Part shown: positions 44,728 through 53,621 of the stretch, piece after piece | How the letters are laid out: every line of letters starts with the position of its first letter | Numbering within the stretch: position 1 is the first letter of the stretch | Source of the DNA: Planctomycetota bacterium | GTDB lineage: Bacteria; Planctomycetota; SZUA-567; H5-PLA8 | DNA: 60,057 nucleotides | Assembly (NCBI GenBank): GCA_023150555.1 | Contig: JAKLKQ010000041.1 | Location: forward strand, 1-60,057 | Reading direction: 5' to 3' | Program-made: the position numbers and the translations under genes | Notes under the pieces: model-generated | What the model was told of the DNA's origin: nothing | The model's database searches: none | The model's input: only the letters and a program-made list of their open reading frames with translations

Positions 44728-46263
44728 ATGCCCGCGCCACGCCCGCAGACCGTCGGTGAACTCAAGCAGAGCGGCTACCGGCCGTGCTCGGTGAAGGACG
44801 AGCTGCGCCGCAACCTTTCCGCCGCGCTGAAGGAAGGCCGCCCGCTCTTTCCCGGCATCGTCGGCTTCGACCAGACCGTCGTGCCGCAGATCGTCAATGC
44901 CCTGCTGGCCCACCACGACTTCATCCTGCTGGGCCTGCGCGGCCAGGCCAAGACGCGCATCGCCCGGCAGCTCGTCGAGTTCCTCGACCCCGCGATCCCC
45001 GTGCTGGCCGGCTTCCCGCTCAACGAAGACCCCCTCGCGCCCGTCAGCAACGGCGCGAAGGCGCACCTGGCCGCCCAAGGCGACGACGCGGCGATCCACT
45101 GGCTTCCGCGCGAGGAACGCTACCGCGAGAAACTCGCCACGCCCGACGTCACCATCGCCGACTTGATCGGCGACATCGACCCGATCAAGGCCGCCAACAA
45201 GCGCCTGGACTACAGCAGCGAGGAAGTGATCCACTTCGGCATCATCCCGCGCACCAACCGCGGCATCTTCTGCATCAACGAACTGCCCGACCTGCCCAGC
45301 CGCATCCAGGTCGGCCTGCTGAACATCATGCAGGAGAAGGATATCCAGATCCGCGGCTTCCCCGTGCGCCTGCCGATGGACATCCTGATGGTGTACACGG
45401 CCAACCCCGAGGACTACACCAACCGCGGCAGCATCATCACGCCGCTCAAGGACCGCATCGACAGCCAGATCCTGACGCACTACCCCGCCGACCTGAAGCA
45501 CGCCATGGCCATCACCGACCAGGAAGCCTGGCGCGCGCGCGGCGGCGACGTGCACGTGCACATCCCCGCCTGGCTGCGCGAGACCGTCGACGACGTCGCC
45601 TTTGCGGCGCGCAAGAGCGAGTTCCTGGACCAGTCCTCCGGCGTCAGCGCGCGGCTGCCCATCACGCTGCTGGAGAATATCGTCTCCAACGCCGAACGCC
45701 GCGGGCTGCTGACCGGCGAGGCCAAGGTCTGCGTGCGGCCCGTGGACTTCCAGCAGGCCGTCAGCGCCGTCACGGGCAAGATCGAACTCGTCTACGAAGG
45801 CGAGCAGGAAGGCGCGGCCAACGTCGCGCGCCACCTGATCGGCCGCGCGATCAAGTCCGCCTTCGACCGCCGCCTGCCCGACGCGTACAAGAGCGAAGCG
45901 CGCGAGGCGAAGGAAGACGCCGCCTTCGGGCCGTACAAGCTCGTCGTCAACCACTTCGCCAAGGGCGGCACCGTGGACGTGCGCGACACCGCGCCCGCCG
46001 CCGAAACGCTGAGCATGTTGCGCGCGGTGGACGGGCTCGAGGCGCTGGCCCGAAAGCACCTGCCCATGGAAGACGAGGCACTGGAACTCGCCAGCGCCAT
46101 GGAGTTCGTGCTCGAAGGCCTGCACCAGTCGCGCCTGCTGGCGAAGGATGACGCCGAGAAGGGCAGTACCTACCGCGACATGCTGGGCAGCATGTTCGAG
46201 GGCGTGGACGAAGGCGGCCCGCCGTCGCCCCCGCGCGAACGCGGGCGCGGCCGGGGACGCTAG
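44728..46263 (+). CDS. AAA+ ATPase of the Mg-chelatase ChlI/MoxR type
   Basis: 511 residues; GGGGAGTCCTAG precedes ATG. Walker A is GLRGQAKTR (69-77). The Walker B position reads GIFCINELPDLPSRIQVGLL, with Asn where most relatives have Asp (IDE). The long insertion before it (EERYREKLATPDVTIADLIG, DIDPIKAANKRLDYSSEEVI) is characteristic of a distinct subfamily. Sensor region: ILMVYTANPEDYTNRGSIIT and PLKDRIDSQILTHYP. The C-terminus is helical with a basic tail (PPSPPRERGRGRGR). ChlI/MoxR ATPases remodel partner VWA proteins; no VWA gene is adjacent, so the partner may be encoded elsewhere. Confidence 0.88.
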   Translation: MPAPRPQTVGELKQSGYRPCSVKDELRRNLSAALKEGRPLFPGIVGFDQTVVPQIVNALLAHHDFILLGLRGQAKTRIARQLVEFLDPAIPVLAGFPLNEDPLAPVSNGAKAHLAAQGDDAAIHWLPREERYREKLATPDVTIADLIGDIDPIKAANKRLDYSSEEVIHFGIIPRTNRGIFCINELPDLPSRIQVGLLNIMQEKDIQIRGFPVRLPMDILMVYTANPEDYTNRGSIITPLKDRIDSQILTHYPADLKHAMAITDQEAWRARGGDVHVHIPAWLRETVDDVAFAARKSEFLDQSSGVSARLPITLLENIVSNAERRGLLTGEAKVCVRPVDFQQAVSAVTGKIELVYEGEQEGAANVARHLIGRAIKSAFDRRLPDAYKSEAREAKEDAAFGPYKLVVNHFAKGGTVDVRDTAPAAETLSMLRAVDGLEALARKHLPMEDEALELASAMEFVLEGLHQSRLLAKDDAEKGSTYRDMLGSMFEGVDEGGPPSPPRERGRGRGR

Positions 46264-46335
46264 CGGTCTCTATCAATAGCTGGAAAAGCGCTTCCGCAAT
46301 ACACTTTGCGGATGATCAAGCCCGGAAGTCCGTCC

Positions 46336-46617
46336 ATGGCCGATCCGACTACGCACAAGACGCGCCGCTTCGAACGCTTCGGCCTCGCGTTTTTGCTCAG
46401 CGCGTGCGGCCTGGGCGTGGTCCTGTTCCTCGGCGCGCCGTTCTACCTCGAACGCGTCACCGACCCGCTCGCGCCGATGTCCATCTACAACTACGAACTG
46501 CACACGCCCATCTTCCTGGGCTTCCTCGCCGCGGGCCTGGTGCTCGGCGCCGGCTTCGCGGCGCTCTTCATGCCTCGCAACCACGGCGCCAAGTACGACC
46601 GCGAGCACTGGCCGTGA
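46336..46617 (+). CDS. Small two-helix membrane protein
   Basis: 93 residues from ATG 46336 (MADPTTHKTRRFERFGLAFL), with GGAAGTCCGTCC upstream; two earlier in-frame ATGs have poorer sites. Two membrane segments: FGLAFLLSACGLGVVLFLGA and PIFLGFLAAGLVLGAGFAAL. Followed by a strong terminator, so it is the last gene of its transcript. Function unknown. Confidence 0.65.
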   Translation: MADPTTHKTRRFERFGLAFLLSACGLGVVLFLGAPFYLERVTDPLAPMSIYNYELHTPIFLGFLAAGLVLGAGFAALFMPRNHGAKYDREHWP

Positions 46618-46657
46618 ATGTCAGAGGTGAGGGACGAGCGGTTAGGGGTGAGAGAAG

Positions 46658-46681
46658 GAGCGGCTACGCCGCTCTTTTTTT
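46658..46681 (+). terminator. Rho-independent terminator
   Basis: gagcggc-tac-gccgctc with a 7-bp stem, directly followed by seven T. It lies about 40 bases past the small membrane protein stop (46617) and ends the plus-strand run that starts with the GT2 gene. Confidence 0.85.
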
Positions 46682-46774
46682 GATACTGGATCTACGCGAG
46701 AGAAATCCGTTTCAAAAAAGCACGCCGAAGGCGTTCCAACCCTGACCCCTCACCCCTATCGGCTCACCCTGCCG

Positions 46775-47332
46775 TTACCGCACGATGATCGGCACGACGG
46801 CCTGGGCTTCACCCGCGCGGAGCGTCAGTTGCGTTTCTCCGACCTGGCCGGGCAGGGCCATCACGGTCAACGTCGTCTCGGCTTGTTTCTTCGCGAATTC
46901 GCCGCCCGAAATCGAGACATTCGCACCGCTGCCGACCTTTATGTCGAGCGTCAGGGCTTCCATCTCGCCGCCGTGGCGCTTGATCTTCACGACCGTCTTC
47001 CTGCCGGTTTCCACTTCGATCGGATACGGATCGATCGTCAGCTTCATGTCGCCGAAGATCAGCTCCTTCGCTTCCTTGGAAATCACGCGCGCGCCGTACT
47101 GGACTTTCTCGCCCACGGCCTTCCCGCCTTCCTTCACCGCGCTGCCCAACTTGTCCAGCGCGCCGGGCCCTTCGCTCTTGGCCTCGCCGGCGTTCTTCGC
47201 ATCGCGCGCTTCCTTCTCGGCTACGTAGCGGTCCTTCATCGCCTCGCCGCCAACGCGCTGGTAGCCCACGTACACGATGTAGCCGGCAATGCCCGCCCCG
47301 ATGACCAGCAACACCAAGATCGCCTTGCCCAT
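46775..47332 (-). CDS. Secreted or membrane-anchored hypothetical protein
   Basis: 185 residues; GGGAGACGGGC precedes ATG. One N-terminal helix (ILVLLVIGAGIAGYIVYVGY) is followed by a charged helical stretch (KEARDAKNAGEAKSEGPG) and a beta-rich C-terminal region (GDMKLTIDPYPIEVETGRKT, VVKIKRHGGEMEALTLDIKV) that resembles a small immunoglobulin-like domain. The family is not recognised. A periplasmic location is inferred. Confidence 0.65.
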   Translation of the reverse strand: MGKAILVLLVIGAGIAGYIVYVGYQRVGGEAMKDRYVAEKEARDAKNAGEAKSEGPGALDKLGSAVKEGGKAVGEKVQYGARVISKEAKELIFGDMKLTIDPYPIEVETGRKTVVKIKRHGGEMEALTLDIKVGSGANVSISGGEFAKKQAETTLTVMALPGQVGETQLTLRAGEAQAVVPIIVR

Positions 47333-47421
47333 GCCCGTCTCCCGTTGCGTGCGCTGCGTCTGGTTGCCCCGGGTACAGTATAACGCATGATCGAAGGGCC
47401 CGCGGCGCTTCGACGACTCGC

Positions 47422-48597
47422 TTATTCGTCCGCCATGTTCTCGTTGCCGGCGGCGTGGTCGTCGGTGCCGTAGAGCTTGTTGAGCAGCGCCATCGCACGC
47501 GTGCGCACTTCCTCATCCTGGCTGGTGCGCGTGGCTTCCAGCAGCGCGGGCGCAGCCCAGCGGCCTTCCTTCTCCAGCGCCTCTCCGGCCTTCTGCCGCG
47601 CGTCGAAGGACTCGCTGCCCAGCGCCTTGATGTGCGCGCGGATCGCCTGCTGCTCGGGGCTGTCGGCCAGCACGCGCAGGAAGGCCTTCACGCCGGCGTG
47701 GTCGGGCTTCAGTTTCGCCACCTTCCTGAACTGCGCTTCGCCTTCGGGCTTCTTCCCGCCGAAGTAGTACTCGTGGCCCAGCAGCAGGGCCAATTCGGCG
47801 GCGTCGGGCGCGGCCTGCGCGGCGGCCTCGAGTTTCGCGACGCAGGCTTCGTGCGCGCCTTCCTCGCCGTAGAAGCCGCGCTGGTCGACCTCGTACGTCG
47901 GCCACTCGGGCACGTAGCGCAGACCCACCTCCAGCGCCTCGGCTGCTTCCTTGAAGCGTCCCTGCGCGAAGCGCGCGTTGCTGAGCGCCAGCGGCGCCAG
48001 GCGCATGCTCAGGCTGGCGCCTTCGCCGTCGGCGTCGTGCAGTTCGCGCAGGATACCCAGCGCTGTGGCGAACGCGTCTTCGGCTTCGGCGTACAGGCCC
48101 AAGCGGAAGTTGTTGGTGCCCAGGCTCACCAGCGTCTCGCACTCCTGCTGCGCGACGGCATACGCCGTCATGGCTTTGTCGAAGGCGAAGCGCATCGCCC
48201 AGGCCTTCTTCATCGCTTCGCCGTAGCCGGCGGCGCGCGCCAGCGCGGCCTTGAGGTCGATGAGCGCCTGCTTCGCGCGCGGCGTCATCGTCTCGAGCTT
48301 CTTCTCGTCGCCAAAGCGGTCCAGCAGCGCCTTCGCCGTCGCGGCGTAGAACTCGTAGCAGGCGTCGTGGTCGCCGCGGTTGTAGGCCGGCGCGCCGTAG
48401 CTGATCGAACGTTCGATCGCGCGGTTCACCGCCGCCGGCGTCAGGCGCGGCGCCTGGGCGGCCTTGGCGATCAGCGCGTCGATCTCGGCGCGGACAACCT
48501 TGGGGTCGGGCACCTTTTCTTCGCCGGCACGCGCCGGACAGGCAGCCGCCAGCAGCAGCACGATTGCAGAGAACATCCTTTTCCGCCGGTGCAACAT
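47422..48597 (-). CDS. Secreted TPR/HEAT-repeat protein
   Basis: 391 residues. Signal peptide MFSAIVLLLAAACPARAGEE (preceded by a few residues from the ATG at 48597, GGAG 11 bases upstream). TPR-like helix pairs fill the middle: LGLYAEAEDAFATALGILRE, ALSNARFAQGRFKEAAEALE and YYFGGKKPEGEAQFRKVAKL. The end has a HEAT-like pair (GRWAAPALLEATRTSQDEEV, RTRAMALLNKLYG). It probably mediates protein contacts in the periplasm. It diverges from the transglutaminase-like gene, 112 bases away. Confidence 0.8.
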   Translation of the reverse strand: MLHRRKRMFSAIVLLLAAACPARAGEEKVPDPKVVRAEIDALIAKAAQAPRLTPAAVNRAIERSISYGAPAYNRGDHDACYEFYAATAKALLDRFGDEKKLETMTPRAKQALIDLKAALARAAGYGEAMKKAWAMRFAFDKAMTAYAVAQQECETLVSLGTNNFRLGLYAEAEDAFATALGILRELHDADGEGASLSMRLAPLALSNARFAQGRFKEAAEALEVGLRYVPEWPTYEVDQRGFYGEEGAHEACVAKLEAAAQAAPDAAELALLLGHEYYFGGKKPEGEAQFRKVAKLKPDHAGVKAFLRVLADSPEQQAIRAHIKALGSESFDARQKAGEALEKEGRWAAPALLEATRTSQDEEVRTRAMALLNKLYGTDDHAAGNENMADE

Positions 48598-48709
48598 GAA
48601 CGTTTAATCTCCAGGCCAAACGGTTGTCGCCTACTCTAGCGGAAGTTATAACTGCCACAACGAAGCGAAACGGTATGCCTTCCAAGTGCCCCCTTTAAAG
48701 GATGCCTGC

Positions 48710-50233
48710 ATGATGCGCATGCAAAGAGTGTCTCCGACACGCAAGGCGGCGATCCTTGTCCTCGCGCTGCTGTTTTCGGCACCCGGGCGGCTGCTCGCCG
48801 GCGAAGGCAGCGCGCCGATCGTTCCGCAGGCCGCGGATGCAGCGAAGAAGGAGTCGCTTTTCGAGAAGGTCCTGCAGCTGAACCTCGTGCAGGAGCCCGA
48901 GTTGGATCTGCCGCAGGCGCGGGCCGCCTTCAACGCGCTGATGGACCGCGCGCGCGCCGCGCTGGCGAAGGCCGCGACGCCGGAGGAAAAAATCGCGGCG
49001 CTGAACGAGACGCTGCTGTCGGGCCGTTCGGTGAGCTACCTAAGCAACATGTACTGGCGCGACGCGTCGTTGGCGGCGGCACTTTTGCGCAAGCAGGCCA
49101 ACTGCCTGGGCACGTCGACGCTGTACGTGGTCGCCGGCGAGGCGCTGGGGCTGCCGGTCAAGCTGGTGATCGTGCCCGGCCACGCTTTCGCGCGCTGGGA
49201 CGATGGCGTAGCGCGCATCAACATCGAGACCACCGCCGAGGGCCGCGCGATTCCCGACGAGAACTACCTGCGCCGCACGAACGCCACGGAGGAGGACATC
49301 GAGAAACTCGGCTGGGGCAAAAGCCTGGACGCCGACCGTTTCTATGCCGAGCTGCTGCTGGTCGCCGCGCAGCACCGCCGCAGCGAAAACAAGATCGAGG
49401 CCGCCGTCGACCTGATGGAGCAGGCCGAGAAACTCGCGCCGGGCCGCAGCGACGTCGCGCTGCAGCGCTGCGAGTTGATGGCCGACCTGACCAACCGCCG
49501 CGACGAGGCCGCGCGGCAGATCGCGCGCCTGGCGGCCAGCCCCGCCGTGCCGCCCAGCGTGCGCACGGGCGCGCTGACCTACCTGGCCGGCGACGCCGCG
49601 GCGCGCGGGGACCACGAGGCCGAACGGCGCATCCTGCTGGTGGCGTTCAAGCACGCGCCGAAGTCGGCGCAATCGCACGTGCTGCAGCAGCTGGCCTTCT
49701 GCCACCGTGCGCTGAAGGACTGGCGCGGCGCGCGGCGTTACATGGAGCTGGCGGTGGCGCTGGAGGACGAGGAGAACAAGCCGGTCTACGCAGGCGCGCT
49801 GTACAACCTTGCGATCCTGCAGAAGAACGACGGACAGCTGGGCGATGCGCTGAAGAGCATCCGCAAGGCGCTGACGCTGAACCCGGAGAGTTGGAACCTG
49901 AAGATGATCGAGGCCGGGTACATGGTGCTGAACTGCGAACGCGACGCGGGAATCACGAAGTTCGAGAAGATCGAGGCGCCGCGCGTCGACGTGGAATTCT
50001 ACGAGATCATGCGCACGTGGTTCTTCGCGGTCAGCAAACAGCGCGAGAAATTCTACGTGCAATTCGAGCGGGCGCTCTCGCTGGCTGCCGGCACTCACAT
50101 CTTCGAGTGGATCGACCAGGACGTGGACCTGGACGTGTACCGCAACGAGGCCGAGTTCAAGGCGCTGGTGGCCAAACACCGCGCGCGGCTGTTCGGCAAG
50201 GAAGGCGAGAAGAATGGCGCCACCTCAAAGTAG
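48710..50233 (+). CDS. Secreted transglutaminase-like (SirB1-type) protein with TPRs
   Basis: 507 residues from ATG 48710 (MMRMQRVSPTRKAAILVLAL, signal peptide); AAAGGATGCC precedes it. The papain-like core has Cys132 in LRKQANCLGTSTLYVVAGEA and His158 in VIVPGHAFARWDD, followed by INIETTAEGR, as in SirB1/transglutaminase-like folds. The C-terminal ~300 residues are TPR helices (EAAVDLMEQAEKLAPGRSDV, GALYNLAILQKNDGQLGDAL). Protease or amidase activity in the envelope is possible but unproven. Confidence 0.85.
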   Translation: MMRMQRVSPTRKAAILVLALLFSAPGRLLAGEGSAPIVPQAADAAKKESLFEKVLQLNLVQEPELDLPQARAAFNALMDRARAALAKAATPEEKIAALNETLLSGRSVSYLSNMYWRDASLAAALLRKQANCLGTSTLYVVAGEALGLPVKLVIVPGHAFARWDDGVARINIETTAEGRAIPDENYLRRTNATEEDIEKLGWGKSLDADRFYAELLLVAAQHRRSENKIEAAVDLMEQAEKLAPGRSDVALQRCELMADLTNRRDEAARQIARLAASPAVPPSVRTGALTYLAGDAAARGDHEAERRILLVAFKHAPKSAQSHVLQQLAFCHRALKDWRGARRYMELAVALEDEENKPVYAGALYNLAILQKNDGQLGDALKSIRKALTLNPESWNLKMIEAGYMVLNCERDAGITKFEKIEAPRVDVEFYEIMRTWFFAVSKQREKFYVQFERALSLAAGTHIFEWIDQDVDLDVYRNEAEFKALVAKHRARLFGKEGEKNGATSK

Positions 50234-50341
50234 CCTACCGCCTCGTTCGAAATCGCCGGAATCCTGCGATCCATCTCCGGATTGAAACGTAACACGCTTA
50301 TCCGATGGCTGCGACGATCCGGCGGTGCGGATGAATAGGCT

Positions 50342-51253
50342 GTGCAACCAATTCCAACTTCTGGTGAATACCGCGCCTTGAGGCCCTCCTCCGGCCTCAA
50401 GCGCGCGCGGGCAAGCCTGCATCCGGCGACGCGGGTCGTTGGCCTGGTTTCCGCCGGCGCGCTAGGGCTGTGCCAGGTGGTGGCCGGCGCTTACTCGCCC
50501 CATGCCTGGGGGTTTCCGTTTCCGTGTTTTGCTACGCCCTGGTTTCTACATCCCAAGCATCTGTGCCTGAACGTCATTCTCTGTCTCTGTGCGCTCCTTT
50601 TCGTTTGCGTACTCGTCGAATGGCTCGTCTGCCAGCGCCTGCCGAAGCCGCAGCTTCACCTGAGCACCTGCGTACTCGTGATGCTCGTGGCAACATTCAT
50701 GTTGTACGGGAACGTCGTTGCGACCTACCGCCTAGACAGCGAGTTGGCCGTGCGCGGCTGGCCGATGACCGTTGACTTCTACTTCGGTGCACGGCCGCAA
50801 ATTCCGCTCTACATGCCCTCGCTGGAGTTCTTCAACGCGGTCGTCTGCCTGGAATTGCTCGCATACCTGGCTTTCATAATGGAGTTCGTCGCGAGGAAGC
50901 ACTATTTGCGCCTCCAACGGGGAACTCGGATCGCGTTCTTCATGACGCTCGGTTTACTGCTCGCAGCGAATTGCGCCCCGCGGAGCATTCCCTGGGAGGC
51001 TTCCTATCCCAACTGGCCGGCCTGGGGCACAGCCTTCGGCTGGCCGTGGCTCGTCGTGGTCTATCCGTACGGCATCGAATTCTCGGATCACGCGGACATC
51101 GATTACGTCTTCCTGAGTTACAACCTCGCGCATTGGTTCGTGCTGGCCACTTCCATTCCCTTTCTCTGGGAGTGGCACACGCGGCGCCGCACGCGGGGGA
51201 CTCAGGAGAAGGAGGAAATTTCCGGACTGGAACCCGCAAGACCGTCGCGGTGA
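50342..51253 (+). CDS. Multi-helix membrane protein with QLHLST motif
   Basis: 303 residues from a GTG start at 50342; no better ATG exists in frame before the first helix, so the start is uncertain. Several membrane segments: VVGLVSAGALGLCQVVAGAY, CLNVILCLCALLFVCVLVEW, QLHLSTCVLVMLVATFMLYG, VVCLELLAYLAFIMEFVARK and AFFMTLGLLLAANCA. The QLHLSTC segment matches the start of the first helix in the gene at 31541-31897, and here it lies inside a larger protein. The family is not recognised. Confidence 0.65.
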   Translation: MQPIPTSGEYRALRPSSGLKRARASLHPATRVVGLVSAGALGLCQVVAGAYSPHAWGFPFPCFATPWFLHPKHLCLNVILCLCALLFVCVLVEWLVCQRLPKPQLHLSTCVLVMLVATFMLYGNVVATYRLDSELAVRGWPMTVDFYFGARPQIPLYMPSLEFFNAVVCLELLAYLAFIMEFVARKHYLRLQRGTRIAFFMTLGLLLAANCAPRSIPWEASYPNWPAWGTAFGWPWLVVVYPYGIEFSDHADIDYVFLSYNLAHWFVLATSIPFLWEWHTRRRTRGTQEKEEISGLEPARPSR

Positions 51254-51405
51254 AACAGGGTATGTCCCCTGCACATGTGACGCGTTTCGCCGGAACTTCA
51301 CACGCAATGCGCGCAGGCTGGCCAGTTGGGGTTGACCACGGGGTGCGCTTGCGGCAAGATGTCGGACCGTTGCCGGGCACCATCGGGCATCCACGAGGAA
51401 GGACC

Positions 51406-51597
51406 ATGGCCGAAAAACCTGCTGCACCTCCTGGCGCCGGCGGACCGCCCAAGGCGGCCAAGAAGGACGACCGGTATGCACCCAAGGTCACGCACCTGAT
51501 GGTCGGCATTTGCCTGCTGGTGGGCGGCATCGGCTGGGCCGGCTACAAGATCGCCACCAAGAAGCCGGAAGTGAAGAAGCGCGGCGGCGGCCACTAA
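51406..51597 (+). CDS. Small single-helix membrane protein (63 aa)
   Basis: MAEKPAAPPGAGGPPKAAKK is a disordered cytoplasmic leader, followed by a helix (VTHLMVGICLLVGGIGWAGY) and a basic tail (KIATKKPEVKKRGGGH). AGGAAGGACC, a very good ribosome site, precedes ATG at 51406. The short ORF in a GC-rich region could be dismissed without that site. Function unknown. Confidence 0.6.
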   Translation: MAEKPAAPPGAGGPPKAAKKDDRYAPKVTHLMVGICLLVGGIGWAGYKIATKKPEVKKRGGGH

Positions 51598-51621
51598 CAG
51601 CGCAAGCTCACGCGATTCGTA

Positions 51622-52230
51622 TCAGGACTCCGACGGCGGGGGTTGCTCCGCCGCCGTTTCATTGGGAGGGTCCGGCTTTTTCTCCAGCTGAAAATCCTCC
51701 AGCTCCCCTTGATCCCCACCCTCGCCGCGCACGCGGTGCGCGCGTTTGAACATCCGGCTTACGAAGACCAGGTTGGCGACGCCCGAGGAGACCACCACCG
51801 CCGGCAGCACCCCGCCGCTGCGTATGCCGGCGCCCTCGCCCAGGACCAGGACCACGATAAAGACCGGCAGGGCCACGACCGCGCCCACTGCGAAGTCCAC
51901 GATCCCCGCCAGCATTGCGCCGACGATGCCGTCCAGGTCCGCTTCCAAGGCCAGACACCCGGCAAAGGAGCCGATCACCAGCGGCACGCAGACCCAGCCC
52001 ATGCCCGACACGCAGAACGGCGCCAGCACCAGCTCCGCGGCCGTGCCCACGAACATCGCCAGCAGCACGCGCAGGGTCTGCGTGTCCCGCTCGGGACGGC
52101 TCGCCTCTTCGAATTGCAGCCGCGCTGCGACCGCGCCGGCGTAGGCCAGCCACGGCACCGCGAGCGCCAGGACCACCAGGTGAAACGCGGTTGCACCATG
52201 AATGCCAGTATAGGCGGTCGGTCCCCGCAC
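51622..52230 (-). CDS. Membrane protein of about five helices
   Basis: 202 residues from a GTG at 52228-52230; no ATG is available in frame near the start. Hydrophobic segments: FHLVVLALAVPWLAYAGAVA, LRVLLAMFVGTAAELVLAPF, VCVPLVIGSFAGCLALEADL, AMLAGIVDFAVGAVVALPVF and IVVLVLGEGAG. The acidic, Pro-rich tail is soluble. The protein converges with the 63-aa protein gene (24 bases apart). The family is not recognised. Confidence 0.65.
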   Translation of the reverse strand: MRGPTAYTGIHGATAFHLVVLALAVPWLAYAGAVAARLQFEEASRPERDTQTLRVLLAMFVGTAAELVLAPFCVSGMGWVCVPLVIGSFAGCLALEADLDGIVGAMLAGIVDFAVGAVVALPVFIVVLVLGEGAGIRSGGVLPAVVVSSGVANLVFVSRMFKRAHRVRGEGGDQGELEDFQLEKKPDPPNETAAEQPPPSES

Positions 52231-52307
52231 GCTATACGCGGGTTGCGCGGCCCAGGGCCCGTCGCTAGGATCGCATTTTCCTCAAAAGCGATCGGAGACC
52301 ACGAACG

Positions 52308-53327
52308 ATGGGCGACGGCAAAAAGCTGGGCGTGCTGGTGCGCGGGTCGGGCTGGGTGGCGGGCGAGCACATCGCCGCCTTCCTGAAGAACCCGCACACC
52401 GAGATCCGTCACATCGACGCGCGCACGCAGGCCCGCACCGAGCGCTACTTCGAAAAGTTCAACTTCACGTGCGACAGCAGCAACGACCGCTTCGAGGAAG
52501 CCCTGGAGCGCGACGACATCGACATCGTCACCATCTGCACCATCAACTACCAGCACGCGCGCGAGGCCATCGCCGCCGCGAAGGCCGGCAAGCACGTCTT
52601 CATCGAGAAGCCCCTGGCGATGAACCTCGAGGAACTGCGCGCCTTCGAGAAGGCCCTGAAAGACAGCGGCGTGAAGTCGGCCTGCGGCTTCGTCTGCCAC
52701 TGGTATCCGCGGCTGGTCTCGATCAAGAGCCAAATCGACAAGGGCGCGCTGGGGCAGATCTTCTTCGCGCACGCCGCCTACCTGCACGAGGTCAAGGGCG
52801 AGTGGAAGGCCAAGCGCGCCACCAGCGGCAGCAGCCTGCTGATGGGCGGCTGTCACGCCGTCGATCTGGTGCGCTGGTACATCGGGCAGCAGAAGCCCGT
52901 CGCCGAGGTCCACGCCTACGCCAGCGGGCCCTTCCGGCGCAAGGACTTCGACTTCCCGCCCAACATCTTCCTGCAGATGAAGTACGCCGACGGCACGCTC
53001 GCCAACGTCGGCAGCAGCCTGGAGTGCAACATGCCGTACGCCTTCGCGCTCGAGTTGCTCGGCACGCGCGGGAGCGTCCGCGAGGAGCAGATGTACAGCG
53101 AGGACTTCGCGGGAGCCAAGGCCTTCCTTACCGTGCCCGGCATCGGGCCCGACAGCGCCGACGTCGCCCACCACCCCTTCGACAAGATGATCGACGAGTT
53201 CGTCGAGTGGGTCCGCGGCGGCCCGGTGAGCAGCTCCAACAGCCTCGACGCGATCAAGACCCACGAGATCGTCTTCGCGGCCGAACGCAGCGCCGAGACC
53301 GGCCAGCCGGTCAAGCTGCCGCTCTGA
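52308..53327 (+). CDS. Gfo/Idh/MocA-family oxidoreductase
   Basis: 339 residues. The dinucleotide-binding segment LGVLVRGSGWVAGEHIAAFL is followed by VFIEKPLAMNLEELRAFEKA (EKP motif), YLHEVKGEWKAKRATSGSSL and LLMGGCHAVDLVRWYIG, which holds the catalytic His region. CGGAGACCACGAACG precedes ATG. The substrate is unknown; sugar or inositol oxidation is typical of the family. The product is somewhat shorter than that of 26418-27587 and only distantly similar to it. Confidence 0.93.
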   Translation: MGDGKKLGVLVRGSGWVAGEHIAAFLKNPHTEIRHIDARTQARTERYFEKFNFTCDSSNDRFEEALERDDIDIVTICTINYQHAREAIAAAKAGKHVFIEKPLAMNLEELRAFEKALKDSGVKSACGFVCHWYPRLVSIKSQIDKGALGQIFFAHAAYLHEVKGEWKAKRATSGSSLLMGGCHAVDLVRWYIGQQKPVAEVHAYASGPFRRKDFDFPPNIFLQMKYADGTLANVGSSLECNMPYAFALELLGTRGSVREEQMYSEDFAGAKAFLTVPGIGPDSADVAHHPFDKMIDEFVEWVRGGPVSSSNSLDAIKTHEIVFAAERSAETGQPVKLPL

Positions 53328-53621
53328 GCGCGGTCGTACGATGTTCAGGGCGAAACGCCCCGCAATCCCGCAGGCAGTGCGCGACCACGTTGCGAGGGAT
53401 TTTGGGCCTGAACGAGGCGCGCGAAGCGGTGCCGTAGCCGGAGGCTACGGTGAGCGGAGCGGAACGAAGTTCAGGGCAAAAAGCCCCGCAACCCGCACAA
53501 ATCTTCTGCCACCTATGAAAGTCTTGAATGAATGGGCAGTTCGGGCATATTAAAGAGCAGCGCGCCTTCCGCTCCTCCCCGTTAAGATTTTCTTTGGTGC
53601 GCCTCGGGAGACGGACGCTCG
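53328..53621. repeat. Spacer with direct repeat and hairpin
   Basis: About 290 bases. Copy 1 (53343-53372) begins gttcagggcgaaacgccccg; copy 2 (53469-53497) begins gttcagggcaaaaagccccg and differs at two bases and one gap. Between them a perfect hairpin ccgtagcc-gga-ggctacgg (53432-53450) and an inverted gcctgaac occur. The layout resembles a dispersed mobile repeat rather than a gene. Confidence 0.6.

Noticed and set aside
42880..46125. Minus-strand open frame of more than 1000 codons opposite the GldG-like, DUF4340 and ATPase genes
   Set aside because: Same shadow effect; three well-supported plus-strand genes occupy the region.
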